DNA from: Streptomyces sp. F63
Lineage (GTDB): Bacteria > Actinomycetota > Actinomycetes > Streptomycetales > Streptomycetaceae
Assembly: GCF_018070345.1 (NCBI RefSeq)
Contig: NZ_JAGPXX010000028.1
Location: forward strand, 22,274 to 86,273
Direction of reading: 5' to 3'
DNA: 64,000 nucleotides
Below, in pieces: positions 27,755 to 35,991 of the stretch. A program made the position numbers and the translations under genes. The notes under the pieces were generated by a model. It worked only from the letters and a program-made list of their open reading frames with translations. It made no database searches and was not told the DNA's origin. Numbering within the stretch: position 1 is the first letter of the stretch; the number at the start of each line of letters is the position of its first letter.

Positions 27755-29203
27755 CTAGACCTCGCCCGCGCTCTTCCGGGTGTGCAACTGCCGCGCCACC
27801 TCGGCGATCGAGCCGGACAGCGAGGGATAGACCGTGAAGGTGTTGGCGATCTGCTCCACGGTGAGGTTGTTGTCGACCGCGAGCGATATCGGGTGGATCA
27901 GCTCGCTGGCGCGCGGGGCGACCACCACACCGCCGACGACGATCCCCGTACCCGGGCGGCAGAACAACTTGACGAAGCCGTCCCGGATGCCCTGCATCTT
28001 GGCCCGCGGGTTGCGCATCAGCGGCAGCTTGACGGAGCGGGCCTCGATGCGGCCGCTGTCGATGTCGGCCTGCGAGTAGCCGACCGTGGCGATCTCGGGG
28101 TCCGTGAAGATGTTCGCCGAGACGGTCTTGAGGTCCAGCGGCGCGACCGCGCCGCCGAGGATGTGGTACATCGCGATCCGGCCCTGCATCGCCGCCACCG
28201 AGGCCAGCGCGAAGACGCCCGTGCAGTCGCCCGCGGCGTACACGCCCGGCGCGCTGGTACGGGAGACCCGGTCGGTGCGGATGTGCCCCGAGTCCCTGAG
28301 GGCGACCCCGGCCTCCTCCAGACCGATGCCGCTGGTGTTGGGCACCGCGCCGACGGCCATCAGGCAGTGCGAGCCGGTGATCGTCCGCCCGTCGGCCAGC
28401 CGCACCTCGACCCCGTCGTCCGTGCGCTTCACCGCCGCCGCGCGGGAGCGGCCCATGACGTTCATCCCGCGCCGCCGGAAGACGTCCTCCAGGACCGCCG
28501 CGGCGTCCGGGTCCTCGCCGGGCAGCACCCGGTCCCGGCTGGAGACCAGGGTGACCCGGGAGCCCAGCGCCTGGTAGGCACCGGCGAACTCCGCACCGGT
28601 CACACCCGAGCCGACCACGATCAGCTCTTCGGGCAGTTCCTCCAGGTCGTACACCTGGGTCCAGTTGAGGATGCGCTCGCCGTCCGGGCGGGCGTCGGGA
28701 AGTTCGCGCGGGTGCGCGCCGGTGGCCACCAGCACGGCGTCCGCGACCAGGGACTCCTCGCTGCCGTCGGCGAACCGCACGGTCACCGTGCGGGAGCCGT
28801 CCGCGGCCCGCGTGGGCTCCAGCCGGCCCCGGCCGCGCAGCACCCGGCCGCCGGCGCGGGTGACGGACGCGGTGATGTCGTGGGACTGGGCCAGCGCGAG
28901 GCGCTTCACCCGGCGGTTGACCTTGCCCAGGTCCACACCGACGACGCGGGCCGCCTGCTCCACGTGCGGGGTGTCGTCGGCGACGATGATGCCCAGTTCC
29001 TCGTAGGAGGAGTCGAAGGTCGTCATCACCTCGGCCGTGGCGATCAGCGTCTTCGACGGCACGCAGTCGGTCAGCACCGACGCCCCGCCGAGGCCGTCGG
29101 TGTCGACGACGGTCACTTCCGCGCCGAGCTGTGCGGCCACCAGGGCCGCCTCGTAGCCGCCCGGTCCACCACCGATGATCACAATCCGAGTCACGTACTC
29201 CAT
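27755..29203 (-). CDS. NAD(P)H-quinone dehydrogenase (LpdA-like)
   Basis: A 482-residue flavoprotein of the dihydrolipoamide dehydrogenase superfamily. FAD motif GGGPGGYEAALVAAQLG is at residues 10-26, the NAD motif GSGVTGAEFAGAYQALG near 190, and APGVYAAGDCTGVFALAS near 325. The redox-disulfide motif is broken: lipoamide dehydrogenases have CLNVGC, here GGASVLTDCVPSK has only the second Cys. The C-terminal catalytic His-Glu pair is also replaced (YPSLSGSIAEVARQL). These losses match the mycobacterial LpdA quinone reductases, not true lipoamide dehydrogenases. ATG at 29203; GTG at 29209 is an alternative. Divergent from the cyclotransferase-like gene. Confidence 0.9.
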   Translation of the reverse strand: MEYVTRIVIIGGGPGGYEAALVAAQLGAEVTVVDTDGLGGASVLTDCVPSKTLIATAEVMTTFDSSYEELGIIVADDTPHVEQAARVVGVDLGKVNRRVKRLALAQSHDITASVTRAGGRVLRGRGRLEPTRAADGSRTVTVRFADGSEESLVADAVLVATGAHPRELPDARPDGERILNWTQVYDLEELPEELIVVGSGVTGAEFAGAYQALGSRVTLVSSRDRVLPGEDPDAAAVLEDVFRRRGMNVMGRSRAAAVKRTDDGVEVRLADGRTITGSHCLMAVGAVPNTSGIGLEEAGVALRDSGHIRTDRVSRTSAPGVYAAGDCTGVFALASVAAMQGRIAMYHILGGAVAPLDLKTVSANIFTDPEIATVGYSQADIDSGRIEARSVKLPLMRNPRAKMQGIRDGFVKLFCRPGTGIVVGGVVVAPRASELIHPISLAVDNNLTVEQIANTFTVYPSLSGSIAEVARQLHTRKSAGEV

Positions 29204-29323
29204 TGTCACCCACCCGTCCGCAGACCTCCCGGCCGGGGGTCGGGGGGCGGGGCATCCGGGTGGGCCGCGGAGAGTGCGGACGAAGCCGCGAGCCCGCGGC
29301 CCGGCTCCCGTACCCTCGTGGTC

Positions 29324-29761
29324 ATGTCGCTCTACGCCGCGTACGCCGGCAACCTCGACGCGCGGCTGATGTCCCGCCGCGCCCCGCACTCACCGCTGCG
29401 CGGCACCGGCTGGCTCTCGGGCTGGCGGCTGACGTTCGGCGGCGAGCAGATGGGCTGGGAAGGCGCCCTGGCGACGATCGTCGAGGCGCCGCGCGCGCAG
29501 ACCTTCGTCGCGCTCTACGACATCGCCCCCATGGACGAGGACTCCATGGACCGCTGGGAGGGCGTCGGCCTCGACATCTACCGCCGGATGCGGGTGCGGG
29601 TGCACACGCTCGACGGCGAGGAGGCGGCCTGGCTGTACGTCCTCAACGGCTACGAGGGCGGGCTGCCCTCCGCGCGCTACCTCGGGGAGCTCGCGGACGC
29701 GGCGGAGTCGGCGGGGGCGCCGCACGACTATGTGATGGAGCTGCGGAAACGGCCCTGCTGA
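29324..29761 (+). CDS. Gamma-glutamylcyclotransferase-fold protein
   Basis: A 145-residue GGCT-like protein. It begins with the family phrase LYAAYAGNLDARLMSRRAPHSP, the loop that binds the gamma-glutamyl group (canonical YGSN; here YAGN). A conserved acidic residue expected for catalysis lies in GWEGALATIVEA or DSMDRWEGVGLD. YRRMRVRVHTLDGEEAAWLYVLN fits the strand that follows. Such enzymes act on gamma-glutamyl amines or peptides, and this bacterial group is often of unknown substrate. ATG at 29324. A GGGGCC repeat starts 68 bp after the stop. Confidence 0.85.
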   Translation: MSLYAAYAGNLDARLMSRRAPHSPLRGTGWLSGWRLTFGGEQMGWEGALATIVEAPRAQTFVALYDIAPMDEDSMDRWEGVGLDIYRRMRVRVHTLDGEEAAWLYVLNGYEGGLPSARYLGELADAAESAGAPHDYVMELRKRPC

Positions 29762-29828
29762 ACGCCGTCCGCCGGGGCCGGGCCGGTCCTGGTTCGGCCG
29801 GGGGCCGGGAGCCCGGGGCCGGGAGTCC

Positions 29829-29893
29829 GGGGCCGGGGCCGGGGCCGGGGCCGGGGCCGGGGCCGGGGCCGGGGCCGGGGCCGGGGCCGGGGC
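29829..29893. repeat. GGGGCC hexanucleotide array, 10.8 copies
   Basis: Ten perfect GGGGCC units plus GGGGC, preceded by imperfect GGGGCCGGGAG units from about 29808. It lies in the 406-bp gap between the cyclotransferase-like gene and the phosphorylase gene. Four-G runs repeated at this spacing could form G-quadruplexes on the plus strand. The rest of the gap, up to 30130, is GC-rich with no gene. Confidence 0.95.
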
Positions 29894-30130
29894 AAGAGTT
29901 CCGGATCCCGCGCCGGCGTCCTCCCGCGCCGGGGCCGGTCGGGCGCCGGGCCGGTGGGCCTCCGGGAAGCGCGGGCAGGGCCGGAGGGCCGGCTCCGAGG
30001 GCCGGGAGCCCGCAACGGCCGGGCACGCGGCCGGGGCCGGCTCCGTCCCGGCGTCCTCCTCCGGGAGGCTGTTCCGCGTTCCGTGAGCCCTCACCGGATG
30101 GCCGAGTTTCGCCGGGTCACCCCCCTACGT

Positions 30131-30142
30131 CTACGCGCGTAG
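30131..30142 (+). promoter_or_regulatory. Nucleoside palindrome site A, phosphorylase promoter
   Basis: Perfect 12-bp palindrome CTACGCGCGTAG, 25 bp before the phosphorylase start and 12 bp before a -10-like TACCCT (30155-30160). It covers the place where the -35 would be. The -10 ends 7 nt before the GTG start, so the mRNA is probably leaderless and the palindrome would block RNA polymerase. Confidence 0.75.
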
Positions 30143-30167
30143 GCGAAACCGGGTTACCCTCGTCCGC

Positions 30168-31013
30168 GTGAACGCTTCAGAGACTTCCCCGCAGCCCTCC
30201 GGCGCACCCGGCGCACCCGGCGCACCCGGCGCAGCCGACGCCACCGCCGCCGCCGAACGCCTGCGCGAGCTGACCGGTGCCGAGAGCCACGACGTGGCCC
30301 TGGTGATGGGCTCCGGCTGGGTCCCCGCCGCGGACGCGCTGGGAACACCGGAGTACGAACTCCCGGTCACCGAGCTGCCCGGTTTCGCGCCGCCCGCCGT
30401 CGAGGGGCACGCGGGGAAGATCCGTTCGTACCGGATCGGGGAGAAGCGCGCACTGGTCTTCCTCGGCCGCACCCACTACTACGAGGGCCGCGGCGTCGCC
30501 GCCGTCTCCCACGGGGTGCGGACCGCCGTGGCGGCCGGCTGCAAGATCGTCGTGCTGACCAACGGCTGCGGCGGCCTCCGCTCCGGTATGCGCCCCGGCC
30601 AGCCGGTCCTCATCAGCGACCACATCAACCTCACGGCGGTCTCGCCGATCGTGGGCCCCAACTTCGTCGACCTCACCGACCTGTACTCGTCCCGTCTCCG
30701 CACCCTGTGCCGGGAGATCGACAGCACCCTCGAAGAGGGCGTGTACGCGCAGTTCCCCGGCCCGCACTACGAGACCCCGGCGGAGATCAACATGATCCGC
30801 ACCCTGGGCGCCGACCTCGTGGGCATGTCGACGGCGCTGGAGGCCATAGCGGCGCGTGAGGCGGGTGCCGAGGTGCTGGGCATCTCCCTGGTGACGAACC
30901 TGGCCGCCGGTATGACCGGCGAGCCGCTCAACCACGAAGAGGTGCTCCAGGCGGGTCGCGATTCGGCCACCCGCATGGGCAGTCTGCTCGCCCAGGTCCT
31001 CGGCCGTCTCTGA
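30168..31013 (+). CDS. Purine nucleoside phosphorylase
   Basis: A 281-residue trimeric-type purine nucleoside phosphorylase, which splits inosine or guanosine with phosphate to base and ribose 1-phosphate. Motifs: VALVMGSGWVPAAD (phosphate loop, about residue 45), LPGFAPPAVEGHAGKI, GRTHYYEGRG (His contacting ribose), VLTNGCGGLRSGMRPG, GPHYETPAEINMIRTLGADLVGMSTALEAIAAREAG. The last is the family signature. The first 25 residues repeat Gly-Ala-Pro. The GTG start at 30168 lies 7 nt after a TACCCT -10-like element with no ribosome binding site, so translation is probably leaderless. It has the shared nucleoside palindrome upstream. Confidence 0.95.
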   Translation: MNASETSPQPSGAPGAPGAPGAADATAAAERLRELTGAESHDVALVMGSGWVPAADALGTPEYELPVTELPGFAPPAVEGHAGKIRSYRIGEKRALVFLGRTHYYEGRGVAAVSHGVRTAVAAGCKIVVLTNGCGGLRSGMRPGQPVLISDHINLTAVSPIVGPNFVDLTDLYSSRLRTLCREIDSTLEEGVYAQFPGPHYETPAEINMIRTLGADLVGMSTALEAIAAREAGAEVLGISLVTNLAAGMTGEPLNHEEVLQAGRDSATRMGSLLAQVLGRL

Positions 31014-31722
31014 ACGCTCCGCGCACAGGAGGCCGAGAGGACGGCGTGGGGCCCGGAGCCGGTGAGATCCACGGAGCCGCGTTGCGGGCCGGGCGTGCGT
31101 CCGCGGCCCGGCGGTGGCCGGAGCCGGACGGCCGCCCGCACGGGTCCCGCGGCGCGGATCCCCGGGGAGGGACCGCGAGGACGGGAGGGGAGGACGGGGG
31201 CTCCGGGCAGGCGCTCTCCGCGGCGGTGCACTCCGTGGCGCGCTCCCCCGGAGCGAGGCCGGCCGGGCCCCTTACCGGCCCGCGGACCGGTAAGGAGCGA
31301 TCAAGCCGGGTACTGGTCCCGGCGGGCGTGGTTCCGAGGGCCGTCCGAGTGCGGTCCCCGGCTCCGGGCCCGGCACATCCGCTGCCGGGGCGCCCGGCCG
31401 CCGGCCCCTCCGGTGCCCCGCCCGCACACCCGCCGATCCGTACCGTCACAGCACCGCAGGCCGTGCCCCGGAGCCGGACCACAGGTCCCGGCCCGTTCCG
31501 CGGGACACGGAACCCGCAACCTCACAAGCAACCCCTGACCCCGCACCCCGCACCCCCAGCACAGATCAGCACAGATCAACACAGACCAGAACACCGAGCG
31601 CGTACACCGCAGATCCGTACACCGGCCCCGCCGCGCCGAACCGGCGCGCAGTGGCCGAAGCCCCGGGCGAACGGCCCGCCTCCCACCGGGCCGGCCCGCC
31701 CACGACACAGCAGGAGCGTCAC
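31014..31722. other. Long intergenic region, no gene seen
   Basis: 709 bases. The middle holds a small inverted repeat (31269-31294). The last 170 bases are AC-rich with direct repeats CAGATCAGCACAGATCAACACAG (given as CAGATCA units around 31563-31585), unlike the surrounding sequence. It likely contains the mutase promoter. No small gene is supported. Confidence 0.4.
31269..31294. terminator. 9-bp inverted repeat, weak terminator or operator
   Basis: CCTTACCGG with CCGGTAAGG, 8-nt loop. It is 255 bp after the phosphorylase stop, so its role as a terminator is uncertain. Confidence 0.3.
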
Positions 31723-33444
31723 GTGGCAGTGGCAAGCGACACAGCGGAGCTGATCCAGCAGGCCCGAGCCTGGCTGGCCGAGGACCCCGACCCCGAGACC
31801 CGCGAGGAGCTGAGCGCGCTCATCGACGCGGAGGACACCGCGGCCCTCGCCGACCGCTTCGGCGGCATGCTGCAGTTCGGCACCGCCGGCCTCCGCGGCG
31901 AGCTGGGCCCCGGTCCGCTGCGGATGAACCGCGCGGTGGTGATCCGCGCCGCCGCCGGCCTCGCCGCGTATCTCCGCAAGCGGGCCGCGTCCTCGGACGG
32001 CGGTCCCGGCCTCGTCGTCATCGGCTACGACGCCCGCTACAAGAGCGCCGACTTCGCCCGGGACACCGCCGCCGTCGTGACCGGCGCCGGGCTGCGCGCC
32101 GCGCTGCTGCCCCGTCCGCTGCCCACGCCCGTCCTGGCCTTCGCCGTACGGCACCTGGGGGCGGTCGCCGGCGTCACCGTCACGGCGAGCCACAACCCGC
32201 CGCGCGACAACGGCTACAAGGTGTATCTCGGCGGCGATTCCGGCGGCGGCTCGCAGATCGTGCCCCCGGCGGACGCGGAGATCGCCGCCGAGATCGCGGC
32301 GGTGCGGAGCCTGGCGGACGTGCCCCGCGCGGAGACCGGCTGGGAGACGCTCGGCGACGAGATCGTCGAGGCCTACCTGGCCCGTACGGACGCGGTGCTC
32401 ACCGGCGGCTCCCCCCGGGACGCCCGCGCCGTCTACACCCCGCTGCACGGCGTGGGCCGCGACACTCTGCTCGCCGCCTTCGACCGGGCCGGTTTCCCGG
32501 CACCCGTCGTCGTGGCCGAACAGGGCGATCCCGATCCGGCGTTCCCCACCGTGGCCTTCCCCAACCCGGAGGAGCCGGGGGCCATGGACCTGGCCTTCGC
32601 CACCGCCCGCGCCGCCTCCCCGGCCCCGGACCTGATCATCGCCAACGACCCGGACGCGGACCGCTGCGCCGTGGCCGTCCCCGCGCCCGGCACCCCGGCC
32701 GGCTGGCGGATGCTGCGCGGCGACGAGGTCGGCGCCCTGCTGGCCGAACACCTGGTGCACAAGCGGGCGGCCGGCTCCTTCGCCACCACGATCGTCTCCT
32801 CCTCCCTGCTCTCCCGGATCGCCGCGGCGGCCGAACTGCCGTACGCCGAGACGCTGACCGGCTTCAAGTGGCTGGCCCGCGTCGAGGGGCTGCGCTACGC
32901 CTACGAGGAGGCGCTCGGCTACTGCGTCGACCCGGACGGCGTCCGCGACAAGGACGGCATCACCGCCGCCCTGCTCATCGCCGAACTGGCCGCCGAGCTG
33001 AAGGCGACCGGCCGCGACCTCACCGAGCTCCTGGACGACCTCGCCCTGGAGTACGGCCTGCACGCCACCGACCAGTTGTCGGTGCGGGTCACCGACCTGT
33101 CGCTGATCTCCGACGCCATGGAGCGGCTGCGGGCGCAGCCGCCCGGGACGCTGGCCGGGCTCCCCGTCGCCCGGGCCGAGGACCTGACCGGGGGCAGCGC
33201 GGAACTGCCGCCCACCGACGGGCTGCGCTACACCCTCGCGGGCGGCCCCGTGACGGCCGGGCGCTGCCGGGTCGAGGGGGCCCGGGTCGTGGTCCGGCCG
33301 AGCGGTACGGAACCCAAGCTGAAGTGTTATCTGGAGGTCGTCGTACCGGTGGACGCCCCGGACGCGCTGAGCGATGCCCGGATCACCGCGGAGGCGGTCC
33401 TGGCCGGGCTCAAGGTGGACCTCTCGGCGGCCGCCGGGCTGTGA
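31723..33444 (+). CDS. Phosphoglucomutase/phosphomannomutase family protein
   Basis: A 573-residue alpha-D-phosphohexomutase that interconverts sugar 1- and 6- (or 5-) phosphates. Four family motifs are intact: VTVTASHNPPRDNGYKVY with the phospho-serine near residue 155, NDPDADRCAVAVP (magnesium loop) near 310, the sugar-binding EEALGYCVDPDGVRDKDGI near 395, and VVVRPSGTEPKLKCYLEV at the C-terminus. In this position next to purine nucleoside phosphorylase and deoC it may act as a phosphopentomutase, converting ribose or deoxyribose 1-phosphate to 5-phosphate; the longer PMM/PGM2-like length fits that. GTG at 31723 has AGGAG upstream; GTG 31729 is an alternative. It has no copy of the palindrome, so it may be constitutive. 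Confidence 0.92.
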   Translation: MAVASDTAELIQQARAWLAEDPDPETREELSALIDAEDTAALADRFGGMLQFGTAGLRGELGPGPLRMNRAVVIRAAAGLAAYLRKRAASSDGGPGLVVIGYDARYKSADFARDTAAVVTGAGLRAALLPRPLPTPVLAFAVRHLGAVAGVTVTASHNPPRDNGYKVYLGGDSGGGSQIVPPADAEIAAEIAAVRSLADVPRAETGWETLGDEIVEAYLARTDAVLTGGSPRDARAVYTPLHGVGRDTLLAAFDRAGFPAPVVVAEQGDPDPAFPTVAFPNPEEPGAMDLAFATARAASPAPDLIIANDPDADRCAVAVPAPGTPAGWRMLRGDEVGALLAEHLVHKRAAGSFATTIVSSSLLSRIAAAAELPYAETLTGFKWLARVEGLRYAYEEALGYCVDPDGVRDKDGITAALLIAELAAELKATGRDLTELLDDLALEYGLHATDQLSVRVTDLSLISDAMERLRAQPPGTLAGLPVARAEDLTGGSAELPPTDGLRYTLAGGPVTAGRCRVEGARVVVRPSGTEPKLKCYLEVVVPVDAPDALSDARITAEAVLAGLKVDLSAAAGL

Positions 33445-33458
33445 CCCCGCCCGCGCGG

Positions 33459-33600
33459 CCGGCTCCCGTCCCGCCGCCCGGCTCCGGTCCGCCACCCGGC
33501 TCCGGTCCGCCACCCGGCTCCCGTCCCGCCACCCGTCTCCCGTCCCGCCGCCCGGCTCCGGTCCGCCGCCCGGCTCCCGTCCGCCACCCGGCTCCGTCTG
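33459..33600. repeat. 18-19-bp minisatellite, about eight copies
   Basis: Alternating units of the types CCGGCTCCCGTCCCGCCGC and CCGGCTCCGGTCCGCCAC, about eight in a row, directly after the mutase stop. Minor differences (CCGTCTCC, GCCGC or GCCAC) mark single-unit changes. The rest of the 489-bp gap to the PH-domain gene is GC-rich with no clear gene. Confidence 0.85.
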
Positions 33601-33933
33601 CGGACGGCGGCAGGCGGGCCCGGCCGGCTGAGCGTGCCGCAGCACCGCGAGGCCGCCGCCGGACCGCAGCGGCCCCGGGCCGGTGCGGATGCCCCGAGTG
33701 GGCGGTGCACGGGCCGGGGGACGGGGGCGCCATCGCTCCGCACCGGCGCTTCTCGGAACGGCCGCGCACCCCGCGCGGGGTCCGGCAGCCACAGTGCCGT
33801 TCCGCGCGCGGTCCGGCCCGGGCTCCCGCCCCGTGCCGGCGTCCCCCGCTCGCCGGTCCTGAACGTGGCAGAACGGCCCCGGGCAGCCCGGCAGCCGCGT
33901 ACTCGCCCGCCCGGAGGCCGGCGACGTCCCGCG

Positions 33934-34572
33934 TCACCCCAGCAGGGCGAGGACCGCCACCAGGACGGCACCGGCCGCCGCCGGGGCCAGCACCTCGTAC
34001 GCCCAGCGCACCTCGGCCGGCCCCTGCGCCGTCTCCCGGCGCGCGTGCCGCTCGGCCAGTTCCGCGAGTTCGGCCACGGCCGCGTCGGCGGGGGCGCGGT
34101 CCGGTCCCGCCCCGGCGGGCGTGGCTCCGCGGACGTCGGCGGCGGCGGCGCCCCGGGGGCCGCGCCGGGCCGTCTTCTTCCGCGCCCGCAGCGAGACCGG
34201 GATCGCCCAGAGCTGGAACGTCCGCCCCTCCGCGAAGACTTCGCTGGAGTAGCCGGCGCGCAGGCCCTCGACCGCGCCCCAGGGCAGCGTGATGGTGCGG
34301 AACGGGTTGCGCACCCGCATCCGGTCCTCGCCCGCGAACACGGCGGGCCGGAAGGTGAAGGCGATGATGAGCGGCACCGCGAGCAGCAGTCCGGCCAGCG
34401 CGAACCAGGGGACGCGCCCCTCACCGCGGATCATCGCGTCCAGGCCGAGCCAGCCGGCCAGGCCGAGCAGCAGCACGCCGCCGGCCAGCGCGGCTCCGGA
34501 GCGGTAGACGCGGTCGGCGTACCCGGGGCCGGTCTCGGGCTGTGGGGAGGAGGGGGTGTCCGGGCTCGTCAT
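33934..34572 (-). CDS. PH domain-containing membrane protein
   Basis: A 212-residue protein with two N-terminal membrane spans (SGAALAGGVLLLGLAGWLGL and WFALAGLLLAVPLIIAF), then a bacterial PH-like domain (about residues 78-125: FRPAVFAGEDRMRVRNPFRTITLPWGAVEGLRAGYSSEVFAEG), a variable linker, and a final span (YEVLAPAAAGAVLVAVLALL). This layout is common in Streptomyces; the function is unknown. ATG at 34572. It is divergent from deoC and converges with the mutase gene. Confidence 0.82.
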   Translation of the reverse strand: MTSPDTPSSPQPETGPGYADRVYRSGAALAGGVLLLGLAGWLGLDAMIRGEGRVPWFALAGLLLAVPLIIAFTFRPAVFAGEDRMRVRNPFRTITLPWGAVEGLRAGYSSEVFAEGRTFQLWAIPVSLRARKKTARRGPRGAAAADVRGATPAGAGPDRAPADAAVAELAELAERHARRETAQGPAEVRWAYEVLAPAAAGAVLVAVLALLG

Positions 34573-34934
34573 GGGGGCGATTGTGCCCGACGGGCCGGGC
34601 TGGACACACGTCCCGGTCGGCGGGCGTCCGCCGGGACGGCCGGGCGGGCCGCCCCGCGCCCCTGCGCATCGCGGCCGGGGCACCGCCGTGGCACCACGGG
34701 CATCACATCGCCGACGGCACCTTCCGCCCCGGCGGCACGCCGGCCCGGCCCCGCCCGTGCCCTCGCGGTGCCGGACGCCGGAGCCCTGCGATACGCGGCA
34801 GGACCGGGCCGGACCGGGGCCGGAGCCGGCGGGACCGCGGCGGCGTGCCCCCGGCCCGTGAGGGAGGGCCGCCGCCTGCCCGTCCCGGCGGGGCGGGGCG
34901 TCCGGGGAGGTGTCCGGAACCACCCTCCCCGGGG

Positions 34935-34963
34935 GTGACAGTCGCTACGCGCGTAGATATGCT
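34935..34963 (+). promoter_or_regulatory. deoC promoter
   Basis: A -35-like GTGACA (34935-34940), an exact 17-bp spacer, and a -10-like TATGCT (34958-34963). The -10 ends 6 nt before the GTG start, so the first transcribed base is close to the start codon. The palindrome occupies the spacer. Confidence 0.65.
34945..34956 (+). promoter_or_regulatory. Nucleoside palindrome site B, deoC promoter
   Basis: Perfect CTACGCGCGTAG inside the -35/-10 spacer of the deoC promoter, 13 bp before the start codon. A protein bound here would exclude RNA polymerase. Confidence 0.78.
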
Positions 34964-34969
34964 CACCTG

Positions 34970-35986
34970 GTGACCATGCTTCCCAAGCCCGCAGTACCCG
35001 CGTACGGCAGCGAGGCCGCGGAGCGCCTGGCCTCGATGGCGGACGTGACCGCCTCCGACGCCGCGCTGCGCCGCTTCCTGCACGGCCTGCCGGGTGTCGA
35101 CGCCGTCGGCCTGCAGGCCCGCGCGGCGGCCCTCGGCACCCGCTCGATCAAGACCACGGCGAAGGCGTACGCCATCGACCTGGCCATCTCGATGATTGAC
35201 CTGACCACCCTGGAGGGCGCGGACACCCCGGGCAAGGTCCGGGCGCTCTGCGCCAAGGGGGCCCGCCCCGACCCGCTGGACCGCACCGTTCCCAGGGTGG
35301 CGGCGATCTGCGTCTACCCGGACATGGCGGGCACCGCCAAGGCGGCGCTGCGCGACGCCGGGGCCCCGGAGATCAGCGTGGCCTCCGTCGCCACCGCCTT
35401 CCCGGCGGGCCGGGCCGCACTGCCCGTGAAGCTGGCCGACACCCGGGACGCGGTGGCGGCCGGCGCCGACGAGATCGACATGGTGATCGACCGCGGCGCC
35501 TTTCTCACCGGCCGCTATCTCCAGGTGTTCGAGGAGATCCGGCAGGTCAAGGAGGTCTGCCGACGTGATGACGGCACCGCCGCCCATCTCAAGGTGATCT
35601 TCGAGACGGGCGAGTTGCAGACGTACGACAACGTGCGCCGGGCCTCCTGGCTCGCGATGCTCGCGGGCGCCGACTTCATCAAGACCTCCACCGGCAAGGT
35701 GGCCGTGAACGCCACCCCGCCCGTCACCCTGCTCATGCTGGAAGCCGTGCGCGACTTCCGGTCCGCCGTCGGGGTGCGGGTCGGGGTGAAGCCCGCGGGC
35801 GGCATCCGGACCACCAAGGACGCGGTCAAGTACCTCGTGATGGTCAACGAGACGCTCGGCGAGGAGTGGCTGACCGCGGACTGGTTCCGCTTCGGCGCCT
35901 CCAGCCTCCTCAACGACCTGCTGATGCAGCGCCAGAAGCTGAGCACCGGGCGTTACTCCGGTCCCGACTACGTGACGGTGGACTGA
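34970..35986 (+). CDS. deoC: Deoxyribose-phosphate aldolase
   Basis: A 338-residue class I aldolase that splits deoxyribose 5-phosphate into acetaldehyde and glyceraldehyde 3-phosphate, the last step of deoxynucleoside breakdown. Active-site signatures: VAAICVYPDMAGTAKAAL, ASVATAFPAG, DEIDMVIDRGAFLTGRY, LKVIFETGEL, and DFIKTSTGKVAVNATP with the Schiff-base lysine; GVKPAGGIRTTKDAVKYL has the proton-relay lysine. It is longer than the E. coli enzyme by about 80 residues, as in other actinobacteria. GTG at 34970 (leaderless) or ATG 34976. It is followed after 5 bp by aldehyde dehydrogenase genes. Confidence 0.96.
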   Translation: MTMLPKPAVPAYGSEAAERLASMADVTASDAALRRFLHGLPGVDAVGLQARAAALGTRSIKTTAKAYAIDLAISMIDLTTLEGADTPGKVRALCAKGARPDPLDRTVPRVAAICVYPDMAGTAKAALRDAGAPEISVASVATAFPAGRAALPVKLADTRDAVAAGADEIDMVIDRGAFLTGRYLQVFEEIRQVKEVCRRDDGTAAHLKVIFETGELQTYDNVRRASWLAMLAGADFIKTSTGKVAVNATPPVTLLMLEAVRDFRSAVGVRVGVKPAGGIRTTKDAVKYLVMVNETLGEEWLTADWFRFGASSLLNDLLMQRQKLSTGRYSGPDYVTVD

Positions 35987-35991
35987 GCCCC

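Larger units (their letters stand above)
34573..34969. other. Divergent promoter region between PH-domain gene and deoC
   Basis: About 400 GC-rich bases, with no gene supported. The last 40 bases hold the deoC promoter and the nucleoside palindrome, listed separately. Confidence 0.4.

Noticed and set aside
31576..33792. A 738-codon minus-strand frame opposite the phosphohexomutase
   Set aside because: It is a frame shadow; the plus-strand mutase motifs are all intact.
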